DNA of 64,000 nt from Sycobia sp. Sy_11 (GCA_018907035.1 JACCIC010000300.1:276001-340000); one strand, 5' to 3'. Counted from the stretch's first letter, positions 24,012-37,721 are shown. Notes: generated from the sequence alone by a model not told the origin. Numbers and translations are program-made.

Positions 24012-24992
24012 TACACGCGCGCGACGTCGCTCTCGGCCGGCTGCTGCACCCCCTCCCTGTCTCAGCTACGTACGTATTAGGCGTACGTCTTTTTTTCTAT
24101 TCTTTTTTTTTTTTTTTTTTTTATTTTAAATACTGGTTGACTCTCTCGGCGGTCGAGAGGAGGAGATCGCGCGGCTGAATAGCGCTCGTGTCTCTTGTAT
24201 TATTTGCACTGCAAACGGAGGGCGGTGATATTTCGGATTTTTAACGAAGTTTAATGGATGAAAACGCGCCTTTCGATTATTCGGGGGCACAGAAGAACGT
24301 CCGAGCTTTTTAGCTGTTCGAGTCTTTTAATCAATCATACGGAAGCGAATAATCGAAGAACGTAATGAATCCCGCCCTGTTTTATTTTCTGTTTTTTTTT
24401 TTTTTTTTTGAATTTTCAATTGTCGAAAATTCGCCGCTGATGCGAAAGAAGCTCAGTAGTACGAGCGTACCTCGTACCGTACCGGCTATCGACTCTACGG
24501 CGCGCGCATAATACGCGTGTGTGTATACGTACCGTGGAGGAGCGTGACTCGAGCGCGTAACATACACCACCGCCGCACGTATAAGGCTCGTGCGACGAGG
24601 GCGCGGATAAGAGAATCGGAGGGACAGAAAGAGATATAGATGGATTGATAGATGGGGGGGGGGGGTGAGAGTTACGCGTATAGAAGAGCTCGCAGCGTCT
24701 ACATATATATATATATATATATATGAGCACGAAACTTGGCTGTTTGAATTTTTTTTCTCATTTCCTTCAACAGTCCAGTCGTGAATGAAGTTTTGTTCAG
24801 AAGACGATAATTAACTGGAGTTGAGCGAAGTACGCTGCAAAGTTAGGGCACTGCATTATTAAGATTAGAGGATTAAGGAAATAACGAGGATAGTAATGAA
24901 CATTTCGTCAAGGGCTTAGGGCGTATCTATCGTATTTTTTGCTCCTACTTGATTTACTACAAATTTGATTAAGTGCGTGTAATGAAAATTTC

Positions 24993-24995
<3 letters not shown>

Positions 24996-25038
<43 letters not shown>
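24996..25038. repeat. (TA)n microsatellite
   Basis: Pure TA array. Another lies at 25568-25609. Confidence 0.95.
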
Positions 25039-25039
<1 letters not shown>

Positions 25040-25564
25040 TATTCAGGGAAGACAAAATATTTAATCTTAATTTCTTATTTCTTGATTCCAGTTAAAAAAA
25101 AAAAAAACTTTTTTCCAACAAAAAAATTTTTCTCGTCCGTCATTGTAAAAGATTTTTAACTTAAAAACTCGCCTTCATAACGGACAAAGACCGGCGAAGG
25201 AAGTACCCCGTGTCCCAATTGAATGAAATCTCCCCGAAATTCTTAATTTAGAATAATCACGAAAATGAGGATATTATTAGAATGGCGGAAAAGGTGCGAC
25301 GCGACAGGAATTAGATCTAAAGTATTAGGCGCAGCGCTGTACCGCGCGAAACGGAAGTCCAAAGACCGGCGGCTCCGATCGCGCGCGCACACGGATTAAT
25401 GTATAGCGGCAGAAACGAGCAGAGCTCGGAGCCGCAGAATCCGTGGGCGAAATTTAAAAGTGCGCTCGAAAGCTCCAAGCCTCCGAGGCGTCAGATATTA
25501 TACAAATATAGATTGAATGAAATATAGGTGAGCAAACATACGGATAGATATGCATATATATTTA

Positions 25565-25610
<46 letters not shown>

Positions 25611-25621
25611 ACAGTACTTAC

Positions 25622-25774
25622 ACTTCGCGCCGGGATCAATCTCACATAAGAACGGCTGCTCCACTTGGCACGGCCGTCTTAACGCCGCGCAATCATTCGG
25701 GACGAATAGATTCCGCGTCCGGTGCGCGGACGCGAGCGCAGCGGCGGAAGACGCGCGCGCGCGCATTAATGCTC
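25622..25774 (-). other. Candidate 153-nt exon with an ATG, upstream of Abd-B
   Basis: Acceptor: a long CT tract ending in CTGTTTCTAG|GAGC. Donor: GAAGT|GTAAGTA. An ATG at 25766 opens a frame reading MRARASSAAALASAHRT and later CQVEQPFLCEIDPGAK. It ends in phase 1, so it would join the homeobox exon in frame. This could be an alternative first coding exon. The strong CT tract is also just a microsatellite, so chance is a serious alternative. Confidence 0.27.
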
Positions 25775-26107
25775 CTAGAAACAGCGAGAGAGAGAGAGAA
25801 AGAGAGAGAGAGTGAGAGAGAGGGAGTGAGAGCGATGACGGCAGGAGGAGGGAGGCGAGAAACTCGGACGAACGGAGGCAAGTCGAGAGGCGAAGGAGGA
25901 CGAGACGGAGATGCCCTGCTCCCTCCCCGACCCATCCTCTTACTTCAATTTTGGAGTTTGCGCTATGAGAGAGGGGGGGGGTGAGAGGATAAAGCACTCT
26001 CGAATGTAGGAGAAAACGAGAGAGAGAGAGAGAGAGAGAGAGTAAGTGAGGAAGACAAGGAGTGTAAGGGAGTGTTGCGAGCAGCTCGCGTATACACACA
26101 CTCACAC

Positions 26108-26113
<6 letters not shown>

Positions 26114-26158
<45 letters not shown>
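26114..26158. repeat. (TA)n microsatellite
   Basis: Pure TA array preceded by a GA array at 26013-26042. Confidence 0.95.
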
Positions 26159-26159
<1 letters not shown>

Positions 26160-26293
26160 CGGGCTATACACATCCGCGCGGGCGGTGTATTGTAGTCTAA
26201 ATCTCGGTACTTTTACGAGCAATAAAATAAAACGGTCTGACAACAGCTTCAGCCGCAAAACCTTATACTCGCGATCGCGCGCTCGGCCGACGG

Positions 26294-26294
26294 G

Positions 26295-26359
<65 letters not shown>
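26294..26359. repeat. (TC)n microsatellite
   Basis: 66 bases of TC, nearly pure. Confidence 0.95.
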
Positions 26360-26363
<4 letters not shown>

Positions 26364-26684
26364 TCTCTCGCTCACCATCCCGCACGCTCTCTCGCTCGCG
26401 TATTAATTACCGGCGTATAACGGCGGACTCCGCGGCTCGCGCGTATATATAACATAGCCGACTTCCCACGCGCGCGCGCGCGCCCGCGCGAGCACGAGCG
26501 CTCTTGCATATAAACACCGCGACTTTACGCGAGCGCGGGAGGCACCGCGATGCGTGCAACAGACTGCGTGAGGGAGGAGGGGGGGGCGGGAGAGAGCGGT
26601 GAGACACGGAGCACGTCCAGGCACAGCCCGGGAGAAGGATCCTCGGAAGGGGGTGCTCGTTTCGAAAACAATCGACGCGCGAAC

Positions 26685-26688
<4 letters not shown>

Positions 26689-26739
<51 letters not shown>
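26689..26739. repeat. (TA)n microsatellite
   Basis: Pure TA array. Confidence 0.95.
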
Positions 26740-26742
<3 letters not shown>

Positions 26743-28375
26743 CGTATGCACGGCTTATGATACGTACCCCGAGATGGTATTTCGTTGTAATATACGATTT
26801 CTAATTCTCACTGACGCGGCGGACGTTTAGCGCTCGCTGCGGGCACGCGCAAATTGCCGGGAATCGCGCGCAATAATCTGAAAGAGCGACCTGAATTTTT
26901 TGACAGCGCGTGAGAGTGAATCGCGGTTTGTTCTTCTTTTTTTTTCGCTTTTCTTTCTTCCTTCCTTTCTTTTCTTTCTTTCTCTCTCTTTCTCTCTCTC
27001 TCTTTTTTTTGAAATTCGGTACAGAGGCAGAGGACTTCATCGGCGTCGTATGTAACATTTGATTGGGATTATTGTAATTGCCAAATGTCAGAATAGCCTT
27101 TAAACAAAAGTCGTTTGCTTACGATTATTTTTTGAAAGGTTTTTTTTTGCATAATTACGGGAGACAATTGCAAGCGCGTGGTTATCGAAGTTTATAATGT
27201 GTATAATCTCACTTTATCAGCAACGTTAAAAATTGTCTTACGCAATTTGGACCTGATCCCTTATACAAGTAGATATATATATAGAGAATGCCATCTATTA
27301 AATCAAAATCATATCCCTTTTTTACACTAACGGTATAACATGAAAATCCATTATCCATTTCGACTATTAGAGTGAGGTATGTATAATTTCTCATATAGAA
27401 AAAAAAAACAAGAAAGAAAAGAATGATTCGTATACATAAAAAATGTACAGCTTTTGAAATTCAGCTGTACGAGTTAACATATTTTTTAAATGAACGGATT
27501 AAATAGTGACAGAAACATATCAATTCTTAAAACGAGTGGGAATTGTTATAATAATGATATTACTCGATACGACACCGTTTAGTATGACCATGAACGTCCT
27601 AGTGCATTTTAATTATCAGTCTTTAAAATGGCGAGTATAGGAGATATACGTTATAGAATTAATTGGAAATTTATATTTTTTACTATTTTTTTCATTAAGG
27701 TCATAAAACAAACGAAAACATTTCACCATACACCCTAACCTAACAGAGCCAAATTGACGATGAATTTTCATTTTAGACACCCACTCTAAAGGTTGCGGCG
27801 CCACGAGTATTTGGAAAGTTCACGAGCCGAACGATTGAAATTTCACCATTGACATCGTGAAGTCCATTACAAAAAAAAAAAAAAAAAAAACTATAGGATA
27901 GTTTTTATTAAGATTCAGTGTGGACTGTAGGGAGAAAAAAATCCCGGCCACTTTCGAACAGATTCAATTCCCCGCTCGCTCGGCCTGCCGGGAAATTCGA
28001 TGATCCGACGGAGGTCGCGCACCTGAGCCCCGCAGCAGCCCCTTGCGAGTTTCTCTGACAAATAATTATTATAATACACGAAATATGGCGAAGGGGGCCA
28101 GTCGTTAAACGCGAGACATTCGGGCATTGTTCGGCTGCTTCGCTATATAGGTCACGGAGAACGCCGTTGCGGTGCCTGTATACGGTCAGTCTGGTTGGTG
28201 TGTGTATGTGTGTGTGTTGCGCGTCTGTATAAAGCGTACGTCACGTCTGGATACCTTGACCAAGTCATTCTTCTCCCCCCCCCACCCCCACCCCATCCCA
28301 CCCCCGCCCGCCCTTCGCGGTTCGACATACTTATGGTACGAGATATATGTGTGCTTATTAAAGTATGCGACTCAC

Positions 28376-28419
28376 CTTGTATACCAGCCAGGGTTGCGGG
28401 CGTGAACACGCGGGACAAC
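28376..28419 (-). other. Candidate 44-nt exon upstream of Abd-B
   Basis: Acceptor: CACTGAC branch-like motif, then TGCTATAATATTTCAG|GTTG. Donor: TACAAG|GTGAGT, a near-perfect consensus. Entered in phase 2 (from 30627-30688) it reads LSRVFTPATLAGIQ and ends in phase 1, the phase required by the Abd-B homeobox exon at 5101. Codon bias here is weak (9 of 14 end in G/C), so the case rests on splice sites and phase. Confidence 0.3.
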
Positions 28420-28458
28420 CTGAAATATTATAGCAAACAGAGCGTCAGTGAGATGGAG

Positions 28459-28508
<50 letters not shown>

Positions 28509-28860
28509 TGAGAGGGGGAGGGCAGGGGAAGGAGACAGAAGGCGGCAAGATGGACAGCGTCTCGTAAACGTCCGGTTTAATGAGAGCATAATAAGTAAAC
28601 TTGAACTTAAGAATGGTCCGAGAGCGAAAGAGAGAGAGAGAGAGAGAGACACGCACGAAGTCCCAGCTCTGTCTCTCACAGCGTCGGTAATAAATCTAAG
28701 TTTTTGTTTTTCTATTTCTTTTCTTTTCTTTTTTTTTTTTTTGTTGAAAGTGGATTAACATACTTTGAACCGAACGGCTTCGTGCCCTCACGTAATCGCT
28801 AAAAAGCTCGATGAGGAAATTTGGTGATTATTCCCTTTTTCTCCTCTCGTCGCTTGGAAC

Positions 28861-28904
<44 letters not shown>

Positions 28905-29778
28905 TTATTTCAAAAACTCTAATTTTCGTTGTTGTTGTTTTTTCTTCGTTTTCAAAAATTTCATTTTTAATTAAATCCAAATATTTAGAATTAAGCATCG
29001 AGGCCAAATAAGAATATATTCTTGGAACTGAGCACAACGCTGTCGTGTTTAAAATTCAAATTTTACTTAATTATGCAACTCGAGTTATAATTTGCATTTT
29101 TTTTTTTTTTTTTTTTTTAAAGCCTACGGAGATTAGACGCAGTACGTAAATGTTGGTTTTTTCAACAGAAGAAAAGGGAAGGAGAACGAAAGAAAAAACA
29201 AACAAAAATGTCGAAAATATTTTAGAACAAAGTTGAGTATACAATGAGTAAGATAAGTTATGCCATCCTTAAAAAGTTAAACGGACGTTTTCTCAATTAC
29301 CGTGTTCCCCTCGACAAAACGGAAAGATCGCGGGGAAATGATCGAAAGCTCGTATTTGCGCGTACCGTTAGTTTATTTATTCGCGCCAAGAAATTTATTA
29401 TTTAATTTACGACTGTAAAACATGATTTAATATTTAATTGGAATTTCAATTTGACTTGGTTTTTTTTTCCTCTTTTAAAGTGGCATAACCCTATCCTTAT
29501 AATTATCGAAAGTGTCAATTACGAACAATGGATATACTTTTCGTGGCTTCGTAAAAATTTAATATTAAAATCGTTTCTCATTCTAAAAATTTATCGTGTA
29601 GTTATTCCATTGATGGGTTGTTTTTCTTTTCTGTGGAATACGACGGTGAACGCAAATGGCACTTTTAAATTGACGCGCGCCAAATGATCGCCACCTCGAA
29701 TATCACGCAAAAACACAGGGCAATACGACTATAGAGCGTAAATTTTTTACCGCATACGTGTGCATATATATGTACATA

Positions 29779-29844
<66 letters not shown>

Positions 29845-30018
29845 TACGTATAATTTTTAAAACCGAAACAAAGTAAAAAATCAATGAAAGCCGCATAAAT
29901 TTAAATTCCTACCCGCTCTTACGATGCGTTAATGCTTATTGAAATCATTATATATACGTATAAATATTGAAGCGTGGCGAGGGGAAAAAAGATGGAAAAA
30001 TAAATTATTCCATGGAAT

Positions 30019-30072
<54 letters not shown>

Positions 30073-30116
30073 CACCTGGCGACTCACGCCGAAATAACGG
30101 AACGTGCTACAGGTAT

Positions 30117-30170
<54 letters not shown>

Positions 30171-30397
30171 TGTTTAAAAATCACGCTTGAATTTTAAAAC
30201 AGTATCTTTTTCATTCCTTAAGTCTTCCTACCCTCCCCCCCAGGATTGGCCTACATCATCCCGTGAATAAATAGCGGCGCGCGCAACATCTGCGCGGATT
30301 AAAAGCCCGCGAAATTCTTAAAAAGGAAGCTACTGCTTGGGCGAGCGCTGCGGTTGCAACCCGAGTCACCGATGACGATAATAACGCGCGCGCGCGC

Positions 30398-30445
<48 letters not shown>

Positions 30446-30620
30446 CGTGACTCGCGTTGCGCCGCGCCGCTTTCTCGGGCTTTTACAGCGTGCAATCAAG
30501 TAATTAAGCCATAAAGAAGGACGGGGCGTAGGGGGAGGACGGAGGGGGAGATAGTGGGCAGGGGCGGCGACGGTACTGCTGCCGCAGATAAAGAGAGAGA
30601 TGGAGGGAGAGACGATGCTC
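28420..30620. other. Upstream region, no gene recognised
   Basis: GA tracts at 28463-28504 and 28627-28648, (TA)n at 28867-28901, then AT-rich unique DNA at 28900-29760 and a cluster of (TA)n arrays at 29786-30444. Confidence 0.5.
29786..29840. repeat. (TA)n microsatellite
   Basis: First of four TA arrays within 660 bases (also 30026-30071, 30124-30168, 30401-30444). Confidence 0.95.
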
Positions 30621-30626
30621 GTTCAC

Positions 30627-30688
30627 CTGCACAGCTCGAACGGGTAGTACGTCTTCTCCACGGCGCCGAACACTTTGAAGCCTTTTGT
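30627..30688 (-). other. Candidate 62-nt coding exon upstream of Abd-B
   Basis: Acceptor: GCTGAC branch-like motif, TTTTCCCTCCTGG tract, then CCGGTAG|ACA. Donor: TGCAG|GTGAAC. In the frame starting at phase 0 it reads TKGFKVFGAVEKTYYPFELC, with 17 of 20 codons ending in G/C while positions 1 and 2 are only about 40% GC. That contrast is the main argument for coding. It ends in phase 2, which fits the start of the candidate exon at 28376-28419. An in-frame TAG directly precedes it, so an upstream exon would be needed. I do not recognise the protein; it could be an alternative N-terminus of Abd-B or another gene. Confidence 0.35.
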
Positions 30689-31125
30689 CTACCGGTCCAG
30701 GAGGGAAAACGTCAGCCTGCAAGCAGAGAAAACAGAATCTTATAAGTATACGTATACGTATATGATACTAGCGTATAGAGGATTATGCATGGCGCATATG
30801 CATATGTACGATATACGCGTATTATATGTAGGCACCACTGTATATATATATATCTATAGAATATGGGAAAATCAGCCGCTATACGCGCTTCTTGGGCGCT
30901 CGCCCATTATTATAAAGCGCCCCTCCCCTCTCTCGTCGATGCAGCGGCGCTTCCGTATTAATGGGTCTACATGGACATACGCTGGTATATTCTTATACAG
31001 TCGGGCGACGAACGCAACGTCGTCGCCGCGTCGCGCGTCGGCAGCGCGACTTTATACGGGATAAGTGCTTTATACTGCGCCCGTTGCACGTGTATCTATA
31101 TATATCTCTTTCTCTCTTGCATACC

Positions 31126-31171
<46 letters not shown>

Positions 31172-32900
31172 AACATGTTTCATTCGGCATTTGCTTGCCG
31201 TCGTCTGAGTCCCTTTCGATCATCTCCCATTCGCAATGATGTTGTTAGATTGATAATGCGATTGTGAATACTGAGAATGCAATACTAAGTACTCGACCTC
31301 CAGTGCGGAATCGATAAAGAAATTTGTAACAAGCTTCTTGTTTATTTACATTCTGTCCTCTTAATTCGTCAGTCTAGTCGGAATTTAATTTTTTAATGAA
31401 TGATACGGTGTCATTGACGAAATTCTAAGGGGACTCGCTCGCTGTAAAGAGGGCTGTCAGAAAACCGTATAATTACGTACTTATTCATTATTTTTGGATA
31501 TTTATACGAATCCAGAGCGTTTTTGCGATATGTATTCCGTGTCGATGCAATGATACGGAACGGAGTCTCTGTAGGGGCCAACAAAAAAACTTTTTGAATT
31601 GACGACACATCGTCCGTTCGGCTTTTTTTTTTTTTTTTTTAAATTCTTTTAGGCTTGAGGCAATTATTTTCCCAATGATCTAATATCGCCTATGAATTTT
31701 CAAGATTTTTGATTTTTTCCAACCGAACAATACTTATAGCGAAGATATCGAAACTTATAGCGAAAGCCGGACGTCGACAAAACTCGTCGTTTTGCACATC
31801 TCAAGCCAAATCCATGATTTTACTGTTACGTCATTGAGCCAAACATCAAAGGAATTTTTAATTTCATGAAATTTCATCAGTGGGCAAAACATCAAACTTT
31901 TTGTTTGTGTAAAAATGACATTAATAATAGTTTTCCTATTTTTATCCTGTTATGATATCGACCTTAAAAAAAATGACATTACTTATTAGGGGATAAAGGT
32001 TCACCCCAGCTGACTTTCGACTATTTCATAATTAGTGAGTATGAAATTTTAAGCATAAAAAAACACTATTAACAACATAAAAAATTAGATTTTCATTATT
32101 TTTTAAAGAATAAATGTTCAGAAATGTTCAATAGATTAATTTTCCTAATTTATAAGGTCTAGAGAAATTCTTGTTGTTCCAAAAACACGTTATCGCAAAG
32201 CATTTCTTTTTTAAGAGTCTATGAATACTCAGCTTATTGACTGAGTAAGATATCATTTCAACAACCCCTTGAGGAATTCGAAATTTTATAGCACTTGAAC
32301 AATTATCAAATCTCTGTTTTACCGTATTGTCCCTACGATAATTATTAATAATAAATGCGACGAATACTTCAGAAAATACCTTACTTCTCTATAAATATTC
32401 CGTTCTCTCTCTTTTTTTTTTAAGAAATTTAAAAAAGAAGCATAATATCGTACGCCGTAAATTTTCTAATAATATTCCAAACTAATATCCAAAATTTCAT
32501 TTCTGTCGAATAATTTTTGTTTCCATATAAAATATTATCATTTCGATTTTAATTATTTTAAAATCGAAATCTTTATTCACCTTCGCGATAAGAGCTTATT
32601 AGTTATTCGTGCTCCCGGCGCAATGATTCACGACTTTATAAAAATTTTTCTTTTTTTTTTTTTTTTTTTCGTGTTTTAATACCTTTCACGCAATCAAATT
32701 GTTAATATAAAACCTTGGGTAGCGAGCTTTGCCAACTACGTAGAACGCACAAGGTTATGCTCGCGTGTAAATTGCAAAAGGCGCGATAAAGAAAAAAAAA
32801 ACATAATAAAATGATAAACCTTATCAGCGTTAAAACTTTTCCATCGTAGTCATTATGCAATGTGCAATCGATATCTTTCGTAGGTGCGCGGTGGGTGCGC
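30689..32900. other. Upstream region, no gene recognised
   Basis: Short mixed-composition stretch with (AC)n at 31129-31167, then about 1.6 kb of AT-rich unique DNA with T20 runs at 31624 and 32652. No coding signal. Confidence 0.5.
31129..31167. repeat. (AC)n microsatellite
   Basis: Pure AC array. Confidence 0.95.
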
Positions 32901-34047
32901 ATATATACATTTGCCCTTGCTTTATTTTTCTTTATCGAGCCTTAATGCCATTAACGGGGGCAGGGGTGCGGGCGTATATATAAGAATTTTTCGCAGGAGG
33001 CTAAAAAGCTTTATAAAGCTCAGCGAGGAAGAAGATTTCTATGGAAAGCAGGCGCCTCGGCGTTCATTCCATTTTCCTTTTCGTCCTCGCGCGCCGACTC
33101 GATCTTTTTTCCACCCCCTTCCCGCCCACCCTCCTCTTCCTCCTTTTATATCAGCAAAGTGTTAAGGTGAATCTACCATTGGGTAGGAGGGTGAATTTAC
33201 GGCGGTGGGCTCAGGCGCGCAGAATGTGCGCCGGGGTCTCGGTGCGGGACGAGGTGGAGCAACGGAGGACGGCCGTGGGAGGTGGGGAAGGAACGCGAGG
33301 AGATTGGGCTCCGAGACAGAATTCATTTTGGGCGACTGCGAATTGTCCCATAATGGGGGGGGCGGAGGGATGGGAGGGTCGTCTCGGACAGAGAAAGGCC
33401 GACAGAGAGAGTGAGAGAGAGTGAGCGAGAGAGAGGGAGAGGGTGAGATTCTCCGGTCTGTCGGCGACCGAAGTATATACGAGTAATTAGAAAATTGCTC
33501 CCCTCGCAGCGACATTGCCTAAGTTTCTGGTAGTTGTCTGAAGAATCTCCGTGTATTAGGGCTTAAATGTTTCTTGCAAAAAAAAAGAAAAAAAATAAAA
33601 ATAACAAAACAACAAGTAAAATTTTAAGCACCGCGTAAATTTCGTTCAATTACATATCCCGAATGCCGAAGTGCTTAAAAAAAAAAGAAGAAGAAAACTC
33701 TCGAAGAAAGCAACTAATTTTCGTCTGAACTAACTATATATATATTCTATATACTTTTGAATATATATTTATGGTTTTCTCGAAGACACGAAAACGGAGG
33801 CCGTCCTTTCCTTTCTTTTGTATTTTTTTCTTATTTTGCCATCGTTACATTTCGTGTCATTTATTACTCTGTACGCGAAATTTATGCGAGATTTTCCCAA
33901 CTGATACGCAAATACACAATCAGGCCCCTATAAGGGCGCGCGGGCCCTCAAAACGTCCGTATGTTAAATTACCGAGCGGCCTTGGCAGCGAGAGTGGTGT
34001 TTTCACGCATCCCCGCTGTATGCACGTACATGCATGATTATATAAAT

Positions 34048-34109
<62 letters not shown>

Positions 34110-34214
34110 ACACACACACACAGAAACGAAACGAATCGAGGGTGTACGAAATGGGGAAAAAAGAGCAAGCGTGCAGAGCTTTCTCTATTCGAGGATTGAG
34201 CAGCGATATCAGTA

Positions 34215-34265
<51 letters not shown>

Positions 34266-34715
34266 GGGACCATCGCTCGGTCCTCGGTGATTCGGACACG
34301 AGAAAGCTCTCCGTCTCTTCTCTCCCTCCGGGGGATCGTTTTAGTTGGAAAGCATGGTAGCTATACATACGTATAGCTGCACGTGTATATATATATATAT
34401 ATATATTTATACAGGGACTCGCGCTCCTTTCAGTTTCTCTCGTGGACGGAAAATCCCCCGCGCGTCGAATTACTCTATCTCCATCTCCCATTCGGTGCCC
34501 GGTCTCCTTTTTCTTCCCTCGCGCGCCGCAGCTGTCGAAATTGAACGCGCGGTGCGTTGGCTGCGTTCCTCCCCCTCCCTCCGCCACACCCTCAACCCTC
34601 GTCCATCGTCATTCTCCGTCCATGAGCGAACCTCACCCCTCCCACTCTCGTGGATCCACTCGTTGCGCGGCGCCCAGGCCCTTAAAAATATTCTTGCTTC
34701 CTCACTGCCCCCTCA

Positions 34716-34764
<49 letters not shown>

Positions 34765-36900
34765 CTCTCCCACACCGACTCTCGCGTTATTTTCGGAAAG
34801 TGCCGAAAAGTGCGTTCGCCCTCCCGCGATACACACGCCGTGTATACGCGTATATTACGATCCTCGAAGCGGCCACGTGGGCGCGAGTTAAAGCGTTATA
34901 CACTCGCCACGCCCATTGTTTAAGTACCAATACAAACGGGGCGCGCGCCCGCGAGAAGGAGCGAGATAGTGAGAGAGAGAGAGAAAGAGAGAGAGAGGAA
35001 ACGCGAGGGAGAGCCGGGGCGCGCCGCGCAAATTTATTACCAATAAAATTCACCAGTATTTTACGGCTACGCGCGGCGCGGTATGTAGGTGAACGTCATC
35101 GGCTTCCGTTTCAATCGCAATATATATATATATATATACGCGGCGGCGCGGTGCAACAGTATTACCGGATCTCATCCCCTTTCGTCTACTTCCGCCACTA
35201 CGCTCCCCGCCCCCCACCACCCCGCTACGCAATCCAAACTATGGATTCTAATTAATAAATGCCGGGACGGAGAGTCGTATGTCGCGCGCGCGCCTCTGCG
35301 TCGGTGCCGCTTCCGTATGATCGTTCCTGCAAAATACAAAAGTTTCGCTGCCACTTCGCTGGCAGCGTAATTAAGTATCGACGTATTGTACCTAATCACC
35401 TGCCTTGCCCCGGAGTCGAGAAGGAGCCGTCGAATTTTCGTCGTTTAAATCACTCGTACGACGTCGTTGCGCAACGGCGCCCTCGTGATTTTAATAAGAA
35501 ATATCGAACGTCGCCTTATAAATCTCTTCGTTGCTCTGGCCTTCGCGAAAGAAATGGATTTGGACAATCATAGTATTCCGTATATGCGTGCGGTTAACAA
35601 TAGCTTTTCTACTCGACTCCATAATATACTATATTTCATTGATATCTTTAAGCAAAGTAAGCGATATTCTTGTAATTCGTATGCCACATTTTCTCGAACG
35701 AAGAAGTGATCTTTGAGAATTAATTTACTCGATAAAGTGGGGTTTCGGTGAAAAATCCATTATTCCGACTCGATTTCATAGTCCTTCAAATGCGAATGAT
35801 TAAAATTTATCTCAATGTTTAAAAAGTTCCGTAATCAAATTTTCACTCGAAATAAATCGATGAATAATTTCATTGTTTCTTCAATGCAAATCAACATCGT
35901 ACTGCGTAATAAACTGGAATATTTGCTTATTCCATTATTGAAAATATTCAATCATCAGTCGATTTTCACTGATTTAAAAATTGGCAGAAAGCGACATGAA
36001 TTTTAAAAAATGACTAGAATGTACGAAAATCAGTTTTCACCTAGTAAAAACTAATTACTTTTTGTGAACGTGTATTGAGGTATACATTATGCTCTTTTCG
36101 AAAAATTGGGACGGTCATTGTATTTTATTATTTGAAAAATTTCCAATAAATTATTCAGATATAGAAGTTGATAAATCTCCAAAAAACTAATTGTTGTAAA
36201 AAATGCCACATTAAGTTTAACGATCCATAAGTACATTCCCATTCCTCATAGAGACTTTTTCAAATCGGATACCAATAATTTCCATGTTCCCCAAGGGAAT
36301 TGTATTCGTTCTCAAAAATACACTGTAATCCGAAACATTCTCAAAGAAAATATTGAGTTGGCTTAAATTATGTTAAAGATGAAAAAACTGGTTTGGTGAG
36401 ATTTCTTAAACGGAGTCCCGTAACATTATTTTAGGATGAGACCATCCTTATTACTGGAAAAATGGAAAATATCTGAAGATTTTTAAAAATGAAAAAACAA
36501 TTGCTTGTCTTGAATTTTTTCCAACGAGTAATTTGATACCAAATGCATAATATCTTTAACTTTACGCGGACAGTCTTGATAAAATTATATATATTTATGA
36601 TTTAACAGCCGATAAAACATTATACTTGAAAACGCAAGTTTTATCTGATTAAACTATAATTGTGATTTAAGAAATAAAAATAATAGATTTTACAGTGTCA
36701 CCGTATAATATTTAAACGAAAAGTATCCTATAGAGGTATGGGAGGAAGGTCGCAGGGGGTTGATGGAACCGTATGGGGGACGGGTGGGGAGCTCATGGCC
36801 CCGACGAGAAAACTTTTTACCCATCGAAAGTTATTCCTGCGGAGGAGTAAAGTGCAGGAGCAGCAGCAGCAGCAGCGATAGAGGCGTCGGCATCTCGCGC
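32901..36900. other. Upstream region, no gene recognised
   Basis: 32901-35370 is GC-rich patches with (TA)n at 34058-34107 and 34218-34260. 35370-36700 is AT-rich unique DNA with no long ORF and no splice-like coding segment that I can support. Confidence 0.5.
34719..34759. repeat. (CT)n microsatellite
   Basis: Pure CT array. Confidence 0.95.
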
Positions 36901-37660
36901 GCGCGCTCCCGCGCACGCGAATCTGCATAATTTAATTCTCCCGAGAGCGTTGATTAAAAAACATCAACCCTTCCTCTGCAACCCGTCCCCCCTCCCCCCA
37001 TCCGCCAATCTCCGCGCACGGTCTCAGAGGCGGAAATCTTAACTTCCGACTCCTTCAAAACGTCGAAATTGAAGTCCGCCCCCGTAGCTCGTCAACGCCT
37101 AGTAAAAAGAAAAAGAAAAAAAAAAGAATGCAGAGAGAGAGAGAGAGAGAGAGTTAGGGAAAACTGCGAGGGTATTATAAGCTGGAGAGGGAGTAAGAGG
37201 GAGAGAGGGAGAGGGGGAGAGAGAAAGAGAGACAGTAAGCTTTTAACCGACGTATATAGATATATAATATGTATGGTAACCCTGGCACTATACGTATATA
37301 TATATATATTATATACGTACATCTAAGCGGGACGCGCAGTAGCGGCGGGCGTCGGTGGCGGTACACGCTGCTACTACTCGGGAATTGCCCTCAAAGCTCG
37401 CGCGCGCGCTGAGCAGACGAGCGGGGTGGGGGAGGGGTGGGGACGAGATGCGAGGTAAGTTCGGTAGGGGGAGCGAAAACGAGAGCGGCGCGCGGGCAGA
37501 GGGCGGGGATGGGGGACGGGGCAGAGACTGTGTGTATATATATAGGTATACCAAGCCGGCGACTAGCTGCGCCGCTCCTGCCGGCGGACGCTGTGCTGCC
37601 TCCCCGAGTTTTCGACCGACGCGGGGCGTCCCGACGGCGGCGTCGCCGCTTTCTCGCCAG

Positions 37661-37721
<61 letters not shown>

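Larger units (their letters stand above)
22201..25560. other. Upstream region, no gene recognised
   Basis: GC-rich, repeat-laden DNA to about 24060, with (CTG)n/(GCTC)n runs at 23320-23375 and 23713-23830 and TA/CA repeats at 23462-23565. It then becomes AT-rich unique DNA to 25560. ORFs here are shadows of low-complexity sequence. Confidence 0.5.
25775..28370. other. Upstream region, no gene recognised
   Basis: 25785-26760 is microsatellite-rich with CG-rich patches. 26800-28190 is mostly AT-rich unique DNA, with A20 at 27870-27890 and CT-rich runs near 26940-27010. Nothing coding is supported. Confidence 0.5.

Noticed and set aside
30073..30107. 31-nt minus-strand segment between a CCTGTAG acceptor-like site and CAG|GTGAAA
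   Set aside because: Wedged between two (TA)n arrays and too short; using it would break the frame of the neighbouring candidate exons.
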